DNA of 64,000 nt from Thermoanaerobacter sp. (GTDB lineage: Bacteria; Bacillota; Thermoanaerobacteria; Thermoanaerobacterales; Thermoanaerobacteraceae). Location of the stretch: the NCBI GenBank assembly GCA_014896455.1, contig JADBKJ010000001.1, positions 45,405 through 109,404 of the forward strand, read 5' to 3'. Numbering within the stretch: the stretch's first letter is position 1; each line of letters opens with the position of its first letter. Both the position numbers and the translations under genes were made by a program. The notes beneath the pieces were generated by a model. The model saw nothing but the letters and a program-made list of their open reading frames with translations. It did no database searches and had not been told where the DNA came from. This document shows, piece after piece, positions 8,927-17,488 of this stretch.

Positions 8927-9646
8927 TTACAAATGCTTTGTTATTATTATACCACCTATAATACCTAATATCATCCCCAAAATAGAAATTTCTCCTTTAT
9001 AAATATTTCTGGCTTCAGGAATTATATCACCACAGGTCACATACAACATAGCTCCTCCTGCTATGCCTAAATTAAGTCCAATAAAATAAGGGGATATACC
9101 ACCCGTCAAAACTCCAATTAAAGCCCCTATTCCTGTCGGAATCCCAGCTAATACAGTGTATATTACATTTTTATAAGGAGGTATGCCGCCTGCAGAAAAT
9201 GGCGTTGCCATTGCTAAACCCTCAGGAAAATCGTGCAAAGCAATAACCAATGCGATGTCAACACCTAATGACTGAGATACCATAAAACCAGAGCCCACTG
9301 CAAGTCCCTCAGGAAAATTATGTAAAGCAATTGCAATTCCTAATAATATACCTTCTTTTATGAATCCTCCAGCGATATCCATATTTTCTATTATCATATC
9401 AAAAAAAGAAATCAAAATAGCTCCTATTAATATCCCAATTGTCCCTAATACAAGACCTGCTATATCAAAAGCATGAGGCAACAGGTCAAAAACTACAATA
9501 GAAAGCATCAAGCCCGCAGTAATCCCCATAATTCCACTAAAAAATCTAGCAGAAGGGTTTTTGAAAAAATATGTAGCTGCTCCCCCCAGCCCTGTGCCAA
9601 TCACTCCAACCAAAGAGCCTATTATCATAGCATTAAAGGTAGACAT
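8927..9646 (-). CDS. ZIP-family divalent metal transporter
   Basis: A 239-residue polytopic protein (about 8 helices) of the ZIP family. The metal-site helices are explicit: HNFPEGLAVGSGF (TM4) and HDFPEGLAMATPF (TM5), each with His/Glu ligands. Substrate (zinc, iron or manganese) cannot be decided. It sits where Bacillus has the manganese exporter mntP next to ywlC, so it may have a related metal-homeostasis role. The ATG has AAGGAGATG upstream. Transcription starts from a consensus promoter and passes through a roughly 130-nt leader with a strong terminator, so it is likely attenuated. Confidence 0.9.
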   Translation of the reverse strand: MSTFNAMIIGSLVGVIGTGLGGAATYFFKNPSARFFSGIMGITAGLMLSIVVFDLLPHAFDIAGLVLGTIGILIGAILISFFDMIIENMDIAGGFIKEGILLGIAIALHNFPEGLAVGSGFMVSQSLGVDIALVIALHDFPEGLAMATPFSAGGIPPYKNVIYTVLAGIPTGIGALIGVLTGGISPYFIGLNLGIAGGAMLYVTCGDIIPEARNIYKGEISILGMILGIIGGIIITKHL

Positions 9647-9714
9647 AAAAACATCTCCTTAATTTTTAAATCTACTTTAAATGTATTAAATCGTTATTGA
9701 AGTTATGCTAAGCA

Positions 9715-9863
9715 CAAAAAAATTCGCTCGAAGGTAGGAGGACCATCGAGCGAATAAAGCGTCCTCTATAGAGGACAGCTGGGGGGCAATGTTAAATTGT
9801 ATGTATTTTGTCACATACTGCTATTTCTTGGTTTAACTTAATAAAGCGTTTTTTATAATTATA
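9715..9863 (-). promoter_or_regulatory. structured leader with attenuator upstream of the ZIP transporter (candidate riboswitch)
   Basis: A sigma-A promoter (TTGACT at 9881-9886, TATAAT at 9858-9863, 17-bp spacing) is followed in order by a hairpin GTATGT..ACATAC, a perfect 16-nt palindrome GTCCTCTATAGAGGAC (9761-9776) with an upstream C-rich stretch, and a Rho-independent terminator (ATTCGCTCGA..TCGAGCGAAT, 9722-9755) with seven U. The ZIP gene starts about 70 nt beyond. I could not match it to a known metal riboswitch. Confidence 0.55.
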
Positions 9864-9880
9864 ATTTATAAGGATTATTT

Positions 9881-9886
9881 AGTCAA
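9881..9886 (-). promoter_or_regulatory. -35 box of the ZIP-operon sigma-A promoter
   Basis: TTGACT, 17 bp, TATAAT (9858-9863). The promoter lies downstream of the prfA terminator and repeat copy B. Confidence 0.7.
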
Positions 9887-9950
9887 GCACAAAAATTTAA
9901 ATTATACCTATATTTTTTGATAATACACACTTCATATACTTTTAAGGAAT

Positions 9951-9978
9951 AAAAAAGAACAGGTTTTCCTGTTCCTTT
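9951..9978 (-). terminator. prfA terminator hairpin, distal copy
   Basis: AAAGGAACAGG-AAAA-CCTGTTC followed by six U on the minus strand. A second copy (10245-10270) lies between the element and the prfA stop codon. Confidence 0.7.
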
Positions 9979-10244
9979 CAGTTTGTTGACAAAGTTAAAA
10001 AATATTCAAAGGAGATATTTTGCATCGTTATAGATGTTTTAAGCACGACAAAACTAAAGAAACTCGACTTTCGGGTTCAACTGAAGTGTTGGGCTGAAAT
10101 CGACATCCTGTCTCAAGGTGCCGCCCTCGCCTCACCAAACTCTGACTCCTCCACCCTCAAAGTCTGCGCCCAAGTTTGTTACCGCTTTGTAACCGAGAGT
10201 GCGATTGCAAAATATCTCCTTTACGAAAGTTTGTCTACAGTCTG
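9979..10244 (+). repeat. terminator-associated palindromic repeat, copy B (divergent core)
   Basis: The element keeps the family ends (CAGTTTGTTGACAAAG and GTCTACAGTCTG) and the outer paired arms (AGGAGATATTTTGCATCG / GCGATTGCAAAATATCTCC), but the core differs clearly from copies A, C and D and is less GC-rich. Its length is 266 bp. The prfA terminator hairpin (GAACAGG-TTTT-CCTGTTC) is present on both sides as a 26-bp direct repeat (9953-9978 and 10245-10270). It lies between prfA and the ZIP promoter. Confidence 0.9.
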
Positions 10245-10268
10245 AAAAGAACAGGTTTTCCTGTTCCT

Positions 10269-11339
10269 TTAATTTAGATTCACATTCTTAAGTTTTTCTG
10301 CCTGGTCATTTAAAATTAAAGCATCTATAATTTCATCCAAGTCCCCATCAAGAACTTCCTGTAATCTATATAAAGTTAAACCTATTCTGTGGTCAGTGAC
10401 TCTGCCTTGTGGAAAATTGTAAGTTCTTATCCTCTCGCTCCTTTCCCCAGTACCTACTTGGGATTTCCGTGTCTCAGCAATTTCTCTTTGTTGTTCTTGT
10501 AGAGCCATTTCATAAAGCTTTGCTCGCAAAATTTTAAGAGCTCTTTCTCTATTTTGAATCTGTGACCTTTCATCTTGGCAAGTTACGACAATTCCTGTTG
10601 GAATATGGGTAACTCTGACTGCGGAATCAGTCGTATTTACACTCTGCCCTCCATGACCGCCTGACCTAAATACATCTACCTTTATATCATTTGGATTTAT
10701 CTCTACATCAACTTCCTCGACTTCAGGCAAAACTGCCACTGTAGCGGTAGAAGTGTGAATCCTTCCCCCGGCTTCAGTGGTTGGAACTCTTTGAACCCTA
10801 TGAACACCACTTTCGTATTTTAACCTGCTGTAAGCTCCTTTCCCAGAAATATTCAAAATTACTTCTTTAAATCCTCCGATATCTGTTTCATTGGAGCTCA
10901 TTATTTCTACTTTCCAACTTTTTTTCTCTGCATACATGGAATACATCCTAAAAAGGTCATGGGCAAAAAGAGCCGCCTCTTCTCCTCCTGCTCCTGCCCT
11001 AATCTCCATTATGACATTTTTCTCATCATTTGGGTCTTTTGGTATTAAAAGAATTTTTATCTCCTCTAATAATTTTTCTTTTTTTTCTTCTAATTGAGAA
11101 AGTTCTTCCTCTGCCATCTCTTTAAGTTCTACATCATTTGAAGACAACAACTCTTTTGTAGCCTCTATATCTTCCAAAACTTTTTTATATTCTCTGTATT
11201 TTAACACAATATCTTCAATAGCCGCATGCTCTTTTACATACTTTCTCCATTCATTTACATTTGAAATAATATTAGGGTCACTTATTTTTTGACTTAATTC
11301 TACATATCTATCTTCTATTGCTTGCAATTTATCAATCAT
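10269..11339 (-). CDS. prfA: peptide chain release factor 1
   Basis: Recognises UAA and UAG and triggers peptide release on the ribosome. The 356-residue product has the catalytic [12 protein letters not shown] (GGQ) motif near residue 230, which is the substrate of PrmC encoded next door, and the anticodon-like PAT-type segment within [19 protein letters not shown]. Length is standard. It ends in the terminator hairpin that flanks repeat copy B. Upstream prmC is 48 bp away and in the same orientation. Confidence 0.97.
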   Translation of the reverse strand: MIDKLQAIEDRYVELSQKISDPNIISNVNEWRKYVKEHAAIEDIVLKYREYKKVLEDIEATKELLSSNDVELKEMAEEELSQLEEKKEKLLEEIKILLIPKDPNDEKNVIMEIRAGAGGEEAALFAHDLFRMYSMYAEKKSWKVEIMSSNETDIGGFKEVILNISGKGAYSRLKYESGVHRVQRVPTTEAGGRIHTSTATVAVLPEVEEVDVEINPNDIKVDVFRSGGHGGQSVNTTDSAVRVTHIPTGIVVTCQDERSQIQNRERALKILRAKLYEMALQEQQREIAETRKSQVGTGERSERIRTYNFPQGRVTDHRIGLTLYRLQEVLDGDLDEIIDALILNDQAEKLKNVNLN

Positions 11340-11387
11340 TATCTCACCTCAAAGATTGATTATACCACATATTATCTTTTGTGAAAA

Positions 11388-12227
11388 CTATAACTTATAC
11401 TTTGCTATTATCACTCTGTCAATACCCGCCAAATCTTTAATTATTTCAATATCCTTAAATCCATATTTTTCTAAAAAATTAGTTGTCTCTTCTTTTTGGC
11501 CATATCCTATTTCAAATCCAATTTTTCCGCCTGATTTCATATAAAAAGGAGCTTCTTTTATAATTTTTTTGTAGAAGAAAAGTCCGTCTTCTCCTCCATC
11601 TAACGCGACAACAGGCTCTTTTTTTACTTCTTCCTGCAGTAGCTCAATTTCATCTCTTTTAATGTAGGGAGGATTTGACACAATAAAGTCAAACTTTAAA
11701 TTTGGCGGAAGATTACGAAAGAGGTCACTTTCTATAAAGAATATCCTATCTAAAACTCCTTGCTTTTCAGCATTGTACTTTGCAACTTCAATAGCTTTTT
11801 TGCTGATGTCAACTGCGTACACAGTACAATCTGCAAAATATTTAGATATGCTTACAGCTATAGCACCGCTACCAGTACCTATATCCAAAATTACATTTCC
11901 TCTTTCCAACCTTTTTAACACTTCTTCTACAAGAATCTCTGTCTCTGGCCTAGGAATTAACACGTTCTCATCTACAAAAAACTCTAATCCCATAAAATAC
12001 TGCTTTTTTACAATGTACTGATAAGGAATGTGAGATTTTCTCATATTTAAAAGTCCTAAAAACTTTGCTAACTCTCCTTCCTCTACTTCATCTTCTCTTT
12101 TAATTATTAGATTTATCCTATCCATCCCCAAACAGTAAGCAAGGAGCAGTTCCGCTTCAAGTTTAGGATTTTCGCAAATATTTTTAAGTTCTTTTGCCCC
12201 CAGATTTATTGCCTCATATATTTTCAA
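11388..12227 (-). CDS. prmC: release factor glutamine methyltransferase
   Basis: Methylates the Gln of the GGQ motif of release factors using SAM. The SAM site is VILDIGTGSGAIAVSIS and the catalytic NPPY motif is in DFIVSNPPYIKRDEI. About 280 residues, normal. The start is ambiguous: ATG at 12245 and GTG at 12233 lie too close to or before the GGGAGG Shine-Dalgarno, whereas TTG at 12227 is spaced 8 nt from it, so I chose TTG. The 5' end overlaps the 3' end of yqhQ, implying translational coupling in the rho-rpmE-tdk-yqhQ-prmC-prfA unit. Confidence 0.93.
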   Translation of the reverse strand: MKIYEAINLGAKELKNICENPKLEAELLLAYCLGMDRINLIIKREDEVEEGELAKFLGLLNMRKSHIPYQYIVKKQYFMGLEFFVDENVLIPRPETEILVEEVLKRLERGNVILDIGTGSGAIAVSISKYFADCTVYAVDISKKAIEVAKYNAEKQGVLDRIFFIESDLFRNLPPNLKFDFIVSNPPYIKRDEIELLQEEVKKEPVVALDGGEDGLFFYKKIIKEAPFYMKSGGKIGFEIGYGQKEETTNFLEKYGFKDIEIIKDLAGIDRVIIAKYKL

Positions 12228-13140
12228 ATTCACGTCCTCCCTCATCTTCTAAAACACTTTTTAGTGATGCAATAGCAACTTCTAATTGACCGTCATCCGG
12301 CTCCCTTGTGGTAAGCTTTTGTAATAGCAAGCCAGGATATACAAAAGCCGTTATTATTTTATTGTCACTTCGCCCTGCTAATTTTATTATTTCATAAGAT
12401 ATACCAGCAACTACAGGAAGCAAAAGAATTCTACTAAGTATCCTTATATAAAGAGTAGGCCATTTTAAAAAAGAAAAAACTATTATAGAGACTATCATGA
12501 CTATGAAGAAGAAATTTGTCCCACATCTGGGATGTAAAGTAGTATATTTTCGAGCATTTTCCACTGTCAATTCCTCTTCATGCTCAAGGCAATGAATAGC
12601 TTTATGCTCTGCCCCATGATATTCGAATATTCTTCTTATATCTTTCATCCGTGATATTAATACAAGATACAAAATAAAAATAGCAACTCTTAACAATCCT
12701 TCGACAAAATTTATAACTACAGTATTTTTTGTAAATAATTTGACATAATCGGCTACATATGTCGGCCCAATAAAAAATATGATAATTGATAAAATTAAAG
12801 ATATTGCAACAGAAAAATACATCAAAACATCATCTAACTTATCTCCAAAAACTTTTTGTAAAAATGAATCGAATTTTGAACTATTTTTTTTATCTTCTTC
12901 TTCAAAAAGTTCTGCAGAATAAGTAAGGCTTTTTATACCTATGATAAGAGAATCAAAAAGAGCAAAAGTACCTCTTATAAAAGGCCATGAAAAAAATTTA
13001 TTCCTTTTAGTCAAGGGTTTTACATACTCTTTATTTATAATTATTTCATCCCCTTTTCGCACAGCTGTCGCCACGCTATTGTGTCCTCTCATCATAACTC
13101 CTTCAATTACTGCTTGACCACCTATATCGGTTTTCTTCAT
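12214..13140 (-). CDS. yqhQ: DUF1385 membrane protein (YqhQ family)
   Basis: A 308-residue protein beginning MKKTDIGGQAVIEGVMMRG, the hallmark of DUF1385/YqhQ. A central pair or more of membrane helices (about 105-130 and 145-170, again 205-240) flank the conserved RRIFEYHGAEHKAIHCLEHEEELTVENARKY segment with several His, and TTLHPRCGTNFFF. The biochemical role is unknown. Clostridia often carry it between tdk/rpmE and prmC/prfA, as here. ATG is preceded by AGAGGTG. Confidence 0.9.
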   Translation of the reverse strand: MKKTDIGGQAVIEGVMMRGHNSVATAVRKGDEIIINKEYVKPLTKRNKFFSWPFIRGTFALFDSLIIGIKSLTYSAELFEEEDKKNSSKFDSFLQKVFGDKLDDVLMYFSVAISLILSIIIFFIGPTYVADYVKLFTKNTVVINFVEGLLRVAIFILYLVLISRMKDIRRIFEYHGAEHKAIHCLEHEEELTVENARKYTTLHPRCGTNFFFIVMIVSIIVFSFLKWPTLYIRILSRILLLPVVAGISYEIIKLAGRSDNKIITAFVYPGLLLQKLTTREPDDGQLEVAIASLKSVLEDEGGREFENI

Positions 13141-13155
13141 CTCTACACCTCTTTT

Positions 13156-13737
13156 CTATGTACGAGGAACTTCATGGCATTTTCGACACCTTGCTTCATA
13201 GGTTTCATGGGCCCCTACTAAAATGATTGGGTCATCGTATTTTGCAGGCTTCCCATTGATAAGCCTTTGAGTGCGAGTAGCAGGATTGCCACATTTCACA
13301 CATATAGCCGTCAGTTTATCTACAGACTCCGCAATTGCCATTATATTAGGAGTAGGGCCAAAAGGTTCCCCCCTAAAGTCCATATCTAAGCCAGCACAAA
13401 TGACTCTTTTGCTTAGATCTGCAATTTCTCTTACAACATCTACAATCGAATGGTCAAAAAACTGAATTTCATCAATTGCGATAACCTCTGTGTTTTCTTC
13501 TAAAAGCTCAATTATTTCAGAAGCCTTTACTACACTAATAGCATTTATATTAGTGCCATTGTGAGATACCACCTTGTCAATAGAATATCTATCGTCAATA
13601 GCCGGTTTAAAGACTTGCACTTTTTGTTTGGCAATTTGGGCTCTTTTAATCCTTCTTATGAGTTCTTCACTTTTACCGCTAAACATAGGACCAACTATAG
13701 CCTCTATAAAACCATGATCCAAAGAACCGTATATCAT
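13156..13737 (-). CDS. tdk: thymidine kinase
   Basis: Phosphorylates thymidine for dTMP salvage. Type II thymidine kinase features: Walker A in [18 protein letters not shown], Walker B AIDEIQFF, the lasso domain with [13 protein letters not shown], and a four-Cys zinc site (CVKCGNPA... CRKCHEV). About 193 residues, full length. The ATG at 13737 ([10 protein letters not shown]) has AAAGGTGGT upstream; an earlier in-frame start has no ribosome site. A terminator separates it from rpmE upstream, so it may rely on readthrough or its own promoter. Confidence 0.96.
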   Translation of the reverse strand: MIYGSLDHGFIEAIVGPMFSGKSEELIRRIKRAQIAKQKVQVFKPAIDDRYSIDKVVSHNGTNINAISVVKASEIIELLEENTEVIAIDEIQFFDHSIVDVVREIADLSKRVICAGLDMDFRGEPFGPTPNIMAIAESVDKLTAICVKCGNPATRTQRLINGKPAKYDDPIILVGAHETYEARCRKCHEVPRT

Positions 13738-13760
13738 AAAAACCACCTTTCTTAATGTCA

Positions 13761-13799
13761 AATTAAAAACAAAAGGTTAGAGTCTTCACCACTCTAACC
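13761..13799 (-). terminator. rpmE terminator
   Basis: GGTTAGAGT-GGTGAAG-ACTCTAACC followed by UUUUGUUUUUAAUU on the minus strand, just after the rpmE stop codon. Confidence 0.85.
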
Positions 13800-13805
13800 C
13801 CCAAA

Positions 13806-14015
13806 TTATTTTTCTTCTAAATTAAATCTCTTTCTAAATCTCTCGACTCTTCCACCTGTATCTACAATCTTCTGCTGGCCTGTAAAGAAGGGATGGCATT
13901 TGGAACATATTTCTACCCTAATTTCTTTCTTTGTAGAACCTGTTATAAAAGTATTTCCACATGCACACCTTACAACGGCATCATGATAATAGGTAGGATG
14001 TATATTCGGTTTCAC
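13806..14015 (-). CDS. rpmE: 50S ribosomal protein L31, zinc-binding type
   Basis: The product [20 protein letters not shown].. has 69 residues. The zinc ligands CACGN and [11 protein letters not shown] mark the Zn-containing RpmE type rather than the Cys-less paralogue. The GTG at 14015 is the likely start, with AAAGAGGTG 6 nt upstream; an upstream in-frame ATG would extend it unusually. It sits 62 bp after rho and is followed by its own terminator. Confidence 0.95.
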   Translation of the reverse strand: MKPNIHPTYYHDAVVRCACGNTFITGSTKKEIRVEICSKCHPFFTGQQKIVDTGGRVERFRKRFNLEEK

Positions 14016-14077
14016 AGCTTTCACCTCTTTCAACCAAAACTCATACGGAGAAATTATAACACAAGTTATACACAATA

Positions 14078-15598
14078 TCAAGATTTATATAATTGTGCCC
14101 TTATCATATTTATAAACTCCGCATTAGATTTAGTTCGTATTAATTTTTCAATTAACATCTCTGTTACCTCTGTAGGCGGTAAATTTGACATAGCTTTCCT
14201 TAATATCCACATGGCCTCCAATTCTTCTTTTGTAAGCAGCAATTCTTCTTTTCTTGTACCCGATTTGTATATATCAATAGCAGGGAATATCCTTCTTTCT
14301 TGTAATTTTCTGTCAAGATGAAGTTCCATATTGCCTGTCCCTTTAAATTCTTCAAATATAACTTCATCCATACGGCTTCCCGTTTCAATCAAAGCAGTAG
14401 CAAGGATAGTTAAACTCCCACCCTCTTCTATATTCCTAGCTGCTCCAAAAAATCTTTTCGGAGGATGTAATGCAGAAGGGTCAATGCCACCAGAAAGAGT
14501 TCTTCCTGAAGGAGGTGTAATAAGGTTATAAGCTCTTGCCAGCCTAGTAATACTATCTAAAAGAATTACCACGTCCTTTTTATACTCCACAAGTCTTTTA
14601 GCGTGCTCTAATACCATTTCAGCCACTTTAGTATGGTGTTCTGGGAGTTCATCAAAAGTAGAATATACTACTTCTCCTTTTATAGAACGTTTCATGTCAG
14701 TTACTTCTTCAGGGCGTTCATCAATTAAAAGCACAACGAGAATAACTTCTGGATGGTTTTGTGAAATACTATTAGCAATTTGCTTAAGTAAAGTGGTTTT
14801 TCCTGCTTTTGGCGGTGCAACAATCATACCCCTTTGCCCTTTACCTATAGGAGCAATGATATCTACCAATCTCATGGAAAATTCTGTAGGCGAAGTCTCT
14901 AATCTCAATTTTTCATTTGGGAAAATAGGAGTTAATTCATCAAATGGAATCCTTTTTTTGGCATTTTCAGGATCTTCACCATTTATAGATTCCACATAAA
15001 GAATTGCAGAATATTTTTCCCCTTCTCTAGGAATCCTTGTAATACCTCTCACTTTGTCGCCAACTTTTAAGCCAAAGCGCCTTATTTGCGATTGAGAAAT
15101 ATATATATCTTTGGGCCCTTGGACAAAGTTTTCCACTCTTAAAAAGCCAAAACCATCTGGTAAAATATCAAGAATTCCTTCAGCTATCACATCCCCCTGA
15201 GTCTGTATAAGTTTTTTTAATGGGTCGGATAGGTCTTTCACAATTGGTAAATTATCTTTAGAGAAAGAAGGTTGAATTTGTAAACTTTCTAAATTGTTTT
15301 CCATAACTTCAGGCTTTGCATGACCATTTTTAGATATATTAGTATTTTGTACATCTCCTGTCATGTTATCTAATTTATCTTCTTGTGGTTTTCCCTTTTG
15401 CAATTCCTCCAAAAATTCCTCTTTTTTGTCTTTTTCTTCTATTAGATTATCTTCTTTTTTTTGATTCATTTTTTCTAAAATTTTCCCCTTTAGTTCTTCT
15501 TTTCTGTATTTTGTAATACTTTTAATACCCAATTCTTTCGCAATTTCTCTTAATTCCATTAAACTCAGGTTTTCTAAATCATTAATATTAAATTCCAA
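14078..15598 (-). CDS. rho: transcription termination factor Rho
   Basis: RNA-dependent ATPase/helicase that terminates untranslated transcripts. Order of parts: N-terminal SAP-like helices ([24 protein letters not shown]), a charged low-complexity insertion (about 45-125, Lys/Glu-rich), the cold-shock-type RNA-binding fold ([18 protein letters not shown]), Walker A ([13 protein letters not shown]), Walker B ([12 protein letters not shown]) and the secondary RNA-binding region ([20 protein letters not shown]). About 506 residues. The start is TTG at 15598, spaced from GGGAGGTG. A long leader of about 190 nt precedes it, which often carries Rho autoregulation. Confidence 0.97.
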   Translation of the reverse strand: MEFNINDLENLSLMELREIAKELGIKSITKYRKEELKGKILEKMNQKKEDNLIEEKDKKEEFLEELQKGKPQEDKLDNMTGDVQNTNISKNGHAKPEVMENNLESLQIQPSFSKDNLPIVKDLSDPLKKLIQTQGDVIAEGILDILPDGFGFLRVENFVQGPKDIYISQSQIRRFGLKVGDKVRGITRIPREGEKYSAILYVESINGEDPENAKKRIPFDELTPIFPNEKLRLETSPTEFSMRLVDIIAPIGKGQRGMIVAPPKAGKTTLLKQIANSISQNHPEVILVVLLIDERPEEVTDMKRSIKGEVVYSTFDELPEHHTKVAEMVLEHAKRLVEYKKDVVILLDSITRLARAYNLITPPSGRTLSGGIDPSALHPPKRFFGAARNIEEGGSLTILATALIETGSRMDEVIFEEFKGTGNMELHLDRKLQERRIFPAIDIYKSGTRKEELLLTKEELEAMWILRKAMSNLPPTEVTEMLIEKLIRTKSNAEFINMIRAQLYKS

Positions 15599-15799
15599 AA
15601 GTACACCTCCCAAAAATATAATTTTAACAAACTCTCACCCAGTGCATAGGTTTTTAAAAATAAAAGGGAAATTAACTAGAAAAATTACAAGAGAATTTTC
15701 GCTAATAACATGTATCTCTTGCTAAAAAAGACTGCTTATATTTAAAAAACTCAGAAAAAAGAAATTGAGAAAGGAAATGAATACGTATAATCTTATTCT

Positions 15800-15828
15800 A
15801 TTTTATTTATATTTTTTTGGAATGTCAA
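15800..15828 (-). promoter_or_regulatory. rho promoter
   Basis: TTGACA (15823-15828), 17 bp, TAAAAT (15800-15805) on the minus strand: a near-consensus sigma-A promoter. The stretch 15599-15799 is an AT-rich untranslated leader of roughly 190 nt with no open frame; I see no strong intrinsic terminator in it. Confidence 0.75.
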
Positions 15829-15879
15829 GTATTTATTTTCAGTCTCAAATTTATGATTACCAATTTATAAAAATTTATA

Positions 15880-15913
15880 CATAAAATATAAAAAGCGGGT
15901 GAAACCCCGCTTT
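15880..15913 (-). terminator. fba terminator
   Basis: AAAGCGGGG-TTTCA-CCCGCTTT followed by UUAUAUUUUAU on the minus strand, four bases after the fba stop codon. Confidence 0.85.
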
Positions 15914-15916
15914 AAC

Positions 15917-16768
15917 TTATGCTTTTCCTGCTGCTCCAAATAAAATCATCTTTTGTTTAATTACTTCTTTCATCGCATCTTTGCAAGGACTTAAAATTTT
16001 TCTTGGGTCGTATATTTCTCTATCTTTTTCTAACAAATCTCTTAGCCTTCGTGCAAATGCCTGTCTTATATCCGTATCTATATTTATCTTATTTATGCCA
16101 AGGCTTACAGCTTTTTTTATAGCCTCTTCAGGAACTCCTGAAGCTCCATGTAAAACTAAAGGAATATTGAGCATTTCTTTTATCTTTTTAAGTCTATCAA
16201 AGTCCAGCTTAGGTTCTCCTTTGTAAGGTCCATGAGCCGTCCCGATAGCTATAGCTAAATAATCTACTCCTGTTTCTTTTGCGAATTTTAAAGCTTCTTC
16301 TGGATCTGTCATGGCCGCTTCTCTTTCATCTACTGTGATATTATCCTCCGTACCACCGATTTTTCCGATTTCAGCTTCAACAGAAACTCCCATCCCATGA
16401 GCAATTTGCACCACAGTTTTCGTCACTTTTATATTTTCTTCGAGAGGCAATTTAGAAGCATCCATCATTACAGAAGTCCAGCCATTTCTCAAGCATTTCA
16501 TGACTGTATTGAAATCTGTACCATGGTCAAGGTGTAGAGCAATTGGAACTGATGCCTTTTCAGCCATTGTCCTTACTATCGCAGAAATCGTCTCAATACC
16601 AGCATATTTTAATCCTCCCTCACTAACTTGTATTATGACTGGTGACTTAGTTTCTTCTGCCGCCTCCACAATGGCTTGGGTAATCTCTAAATTACTGGTG
16701 TTAAAAGCTCCAACTGCATATCCTTCTTTGTGGGCTTTTTCTAATATCTCTATACCTGTTACTAACAT
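15917..16768 (-). CDS. fba: class II fructose-1,6-bisphosphate aldolase
   Basis: Zinc-dependent cleavage of fructose-1,6-bisphosphate to dihydroxyacetone phosphate and glyceraldehyde-3-phosphate. Zinc ligands and motifs visible: LHLDHGTDF (His pair), VEAEIGKIGGTEDN, IAIGTAHGPYKGEP and VLHGASGVPEEAI, then NIDTDIR. About 283 residues, normal. I use the ATG at 16768 (MLVTGIEILEKAHKEGYAVGAFN) because AAGGAG is 9 nt upstream; a TTG two codons earlier is possible. It follows the receiver gene as fbaA follows spo0F in Bacillus, but has its own promoter. Confidence 0.97.
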   Translation of the reverse strand: MLVTGIEILEKAHKEGYAVGAFNTSNLEITQAIVEAAEETKSPVIIQVSEGGLKYAGIETISAIVRTMAEKASVPIALHLDHGTDFNTVMKCLRNGWTSVMMDASKLPLEENIKVTKTVVQIAHGMGVSVEAEIGKIGGTEDNITVDEREAAMTDPEEALKFAKETGVDYLAIAIGTAHGPYKGEPKLDFDRLKKIKEMLNIPLVLHGASGVPEEAIKKAVSLGINKINIDTDIRQAFARRLRDLLEKDREIYDPRKILSPCKDAMKEVIKQKMILFGAAGKA

Positions 16769-16808
16769 TGCCAACAGCTCCTTCTATATTATGTAACTTT
16801 TCTTTTTC

Positions 16809-16837
16809 ATTATAACATTTGTTTAAAGTTAGCTCAA
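16809..16837 (-). promoter_or_regulatory. fba promoter
   Basis: TTGAGC (16832-16837), 17 bp, TATAAT (16809-16814) on the minus strand, about 40 nt before the fba start. Confidence 0.7.
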
Positions 16838-16848
16838 GGAAATTATAA

Positions 16849-16872
16849 AAAAGGTACAAGCGTACCTTTTTA
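16849..16872 (-). terminator. terminator of the receiver gene
   Basis: AAAGGTAC-GCTT-GTACCTTT followed by UUUUAUAAUUU on the minus strand, at the stop codon of the receiver gene and just upstream of the fba promoter. Confidence 0.75.
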
Positions 16873-17220
16873 CACAAACATTTCTTGCTTTAGACTATCA
16901 TAAACTAACTTTTTTAGCGCTGTGATGTCAAAAGGTTTAGATATAAAAGGAAATTCCGTAAAAGGCTCTTGTGGCTCTTCCGCTGACATTATAATACTCT
17001 TCATATTGGGATAAATTTTTTTAATCTTTCTGATAATTTTTAACATATCGCTTGCCATGTATAAATCAAACAAGCCTATATCAGGTCTAAATTTTTCTAT
17101 CTCTTTGTCAAAATGATTAATATCACTGTAAGTTCTCACTTCATGTCCATCCATCGTGAAAATTTCTTCTATTAAATTACAGATTCCCTTATTATCATCT
17201 AAAACTAAAATTCTACTCAT
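16870..17220 (-). CDS. single-domain response-regulator receiver protein, Spo0F-like but atypical
   Basis: A 116-residue stand-alone receiver domain beginning MSRILVLDDNKGICNLIEEIF (acidic pair DD at 8-9). The expected phospho-acceptor is Asp in IGLFDLYMAS, followed by the conserved Lys in FISKPFD. The usual loop after the acceptor Asp (MPGMDG) is absent (YMASDML), so its phosphotransfer chemistry may be altered. Its position directly upstream of fba matches spo0F in Bacillus, which supports a role in the sporulation phosphorelay. ATG 17220 has AAAGGTGGC upstream. Alternative: a divergent CheY-like regulator. Confidence 0.75.
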   Translation of the reverse strand: MSRILVLDDNKGICNLIEEIFTMDGHEVRTYSDINHFDKEIEKFRPDIGLFDLYMASDMLKIIRKIKKIYPNMKSIIMSAEEPQEPFTEFPFISKPFDITALKKLVYDSLKQEMFV

Positions 17221-17488
17221 TTTATGCCACCTTTTGTCCCAAAAATCTTTTTTTAACACACAATAATTAATATTCTACAAAAAAACAAATATTCCTCTTT
17301 TAAATTAAAAATTTATTAAAAAATTTATGAATTAGTTTCCCCACTTACTTTAAATTCCTGTCTATTTCCTCCTATATTTCTCATCAAATTCCTCTTTTAA
17401 TATGCTCATTATATACTCGTCGTAATATTTGCCATCTATGAAAAGTCTCTACCTCAACACACATTATATCTCCTATCCTACAAGCAGT

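Noticed and set aside
9715..9863. Calling the ZIP leader a known Ni/Co or Mn riboswitch
   Set aside because: The conserved sequence blocks of those classes as I remember them are not evident on either strand, so I left it as an unassigned candidate.
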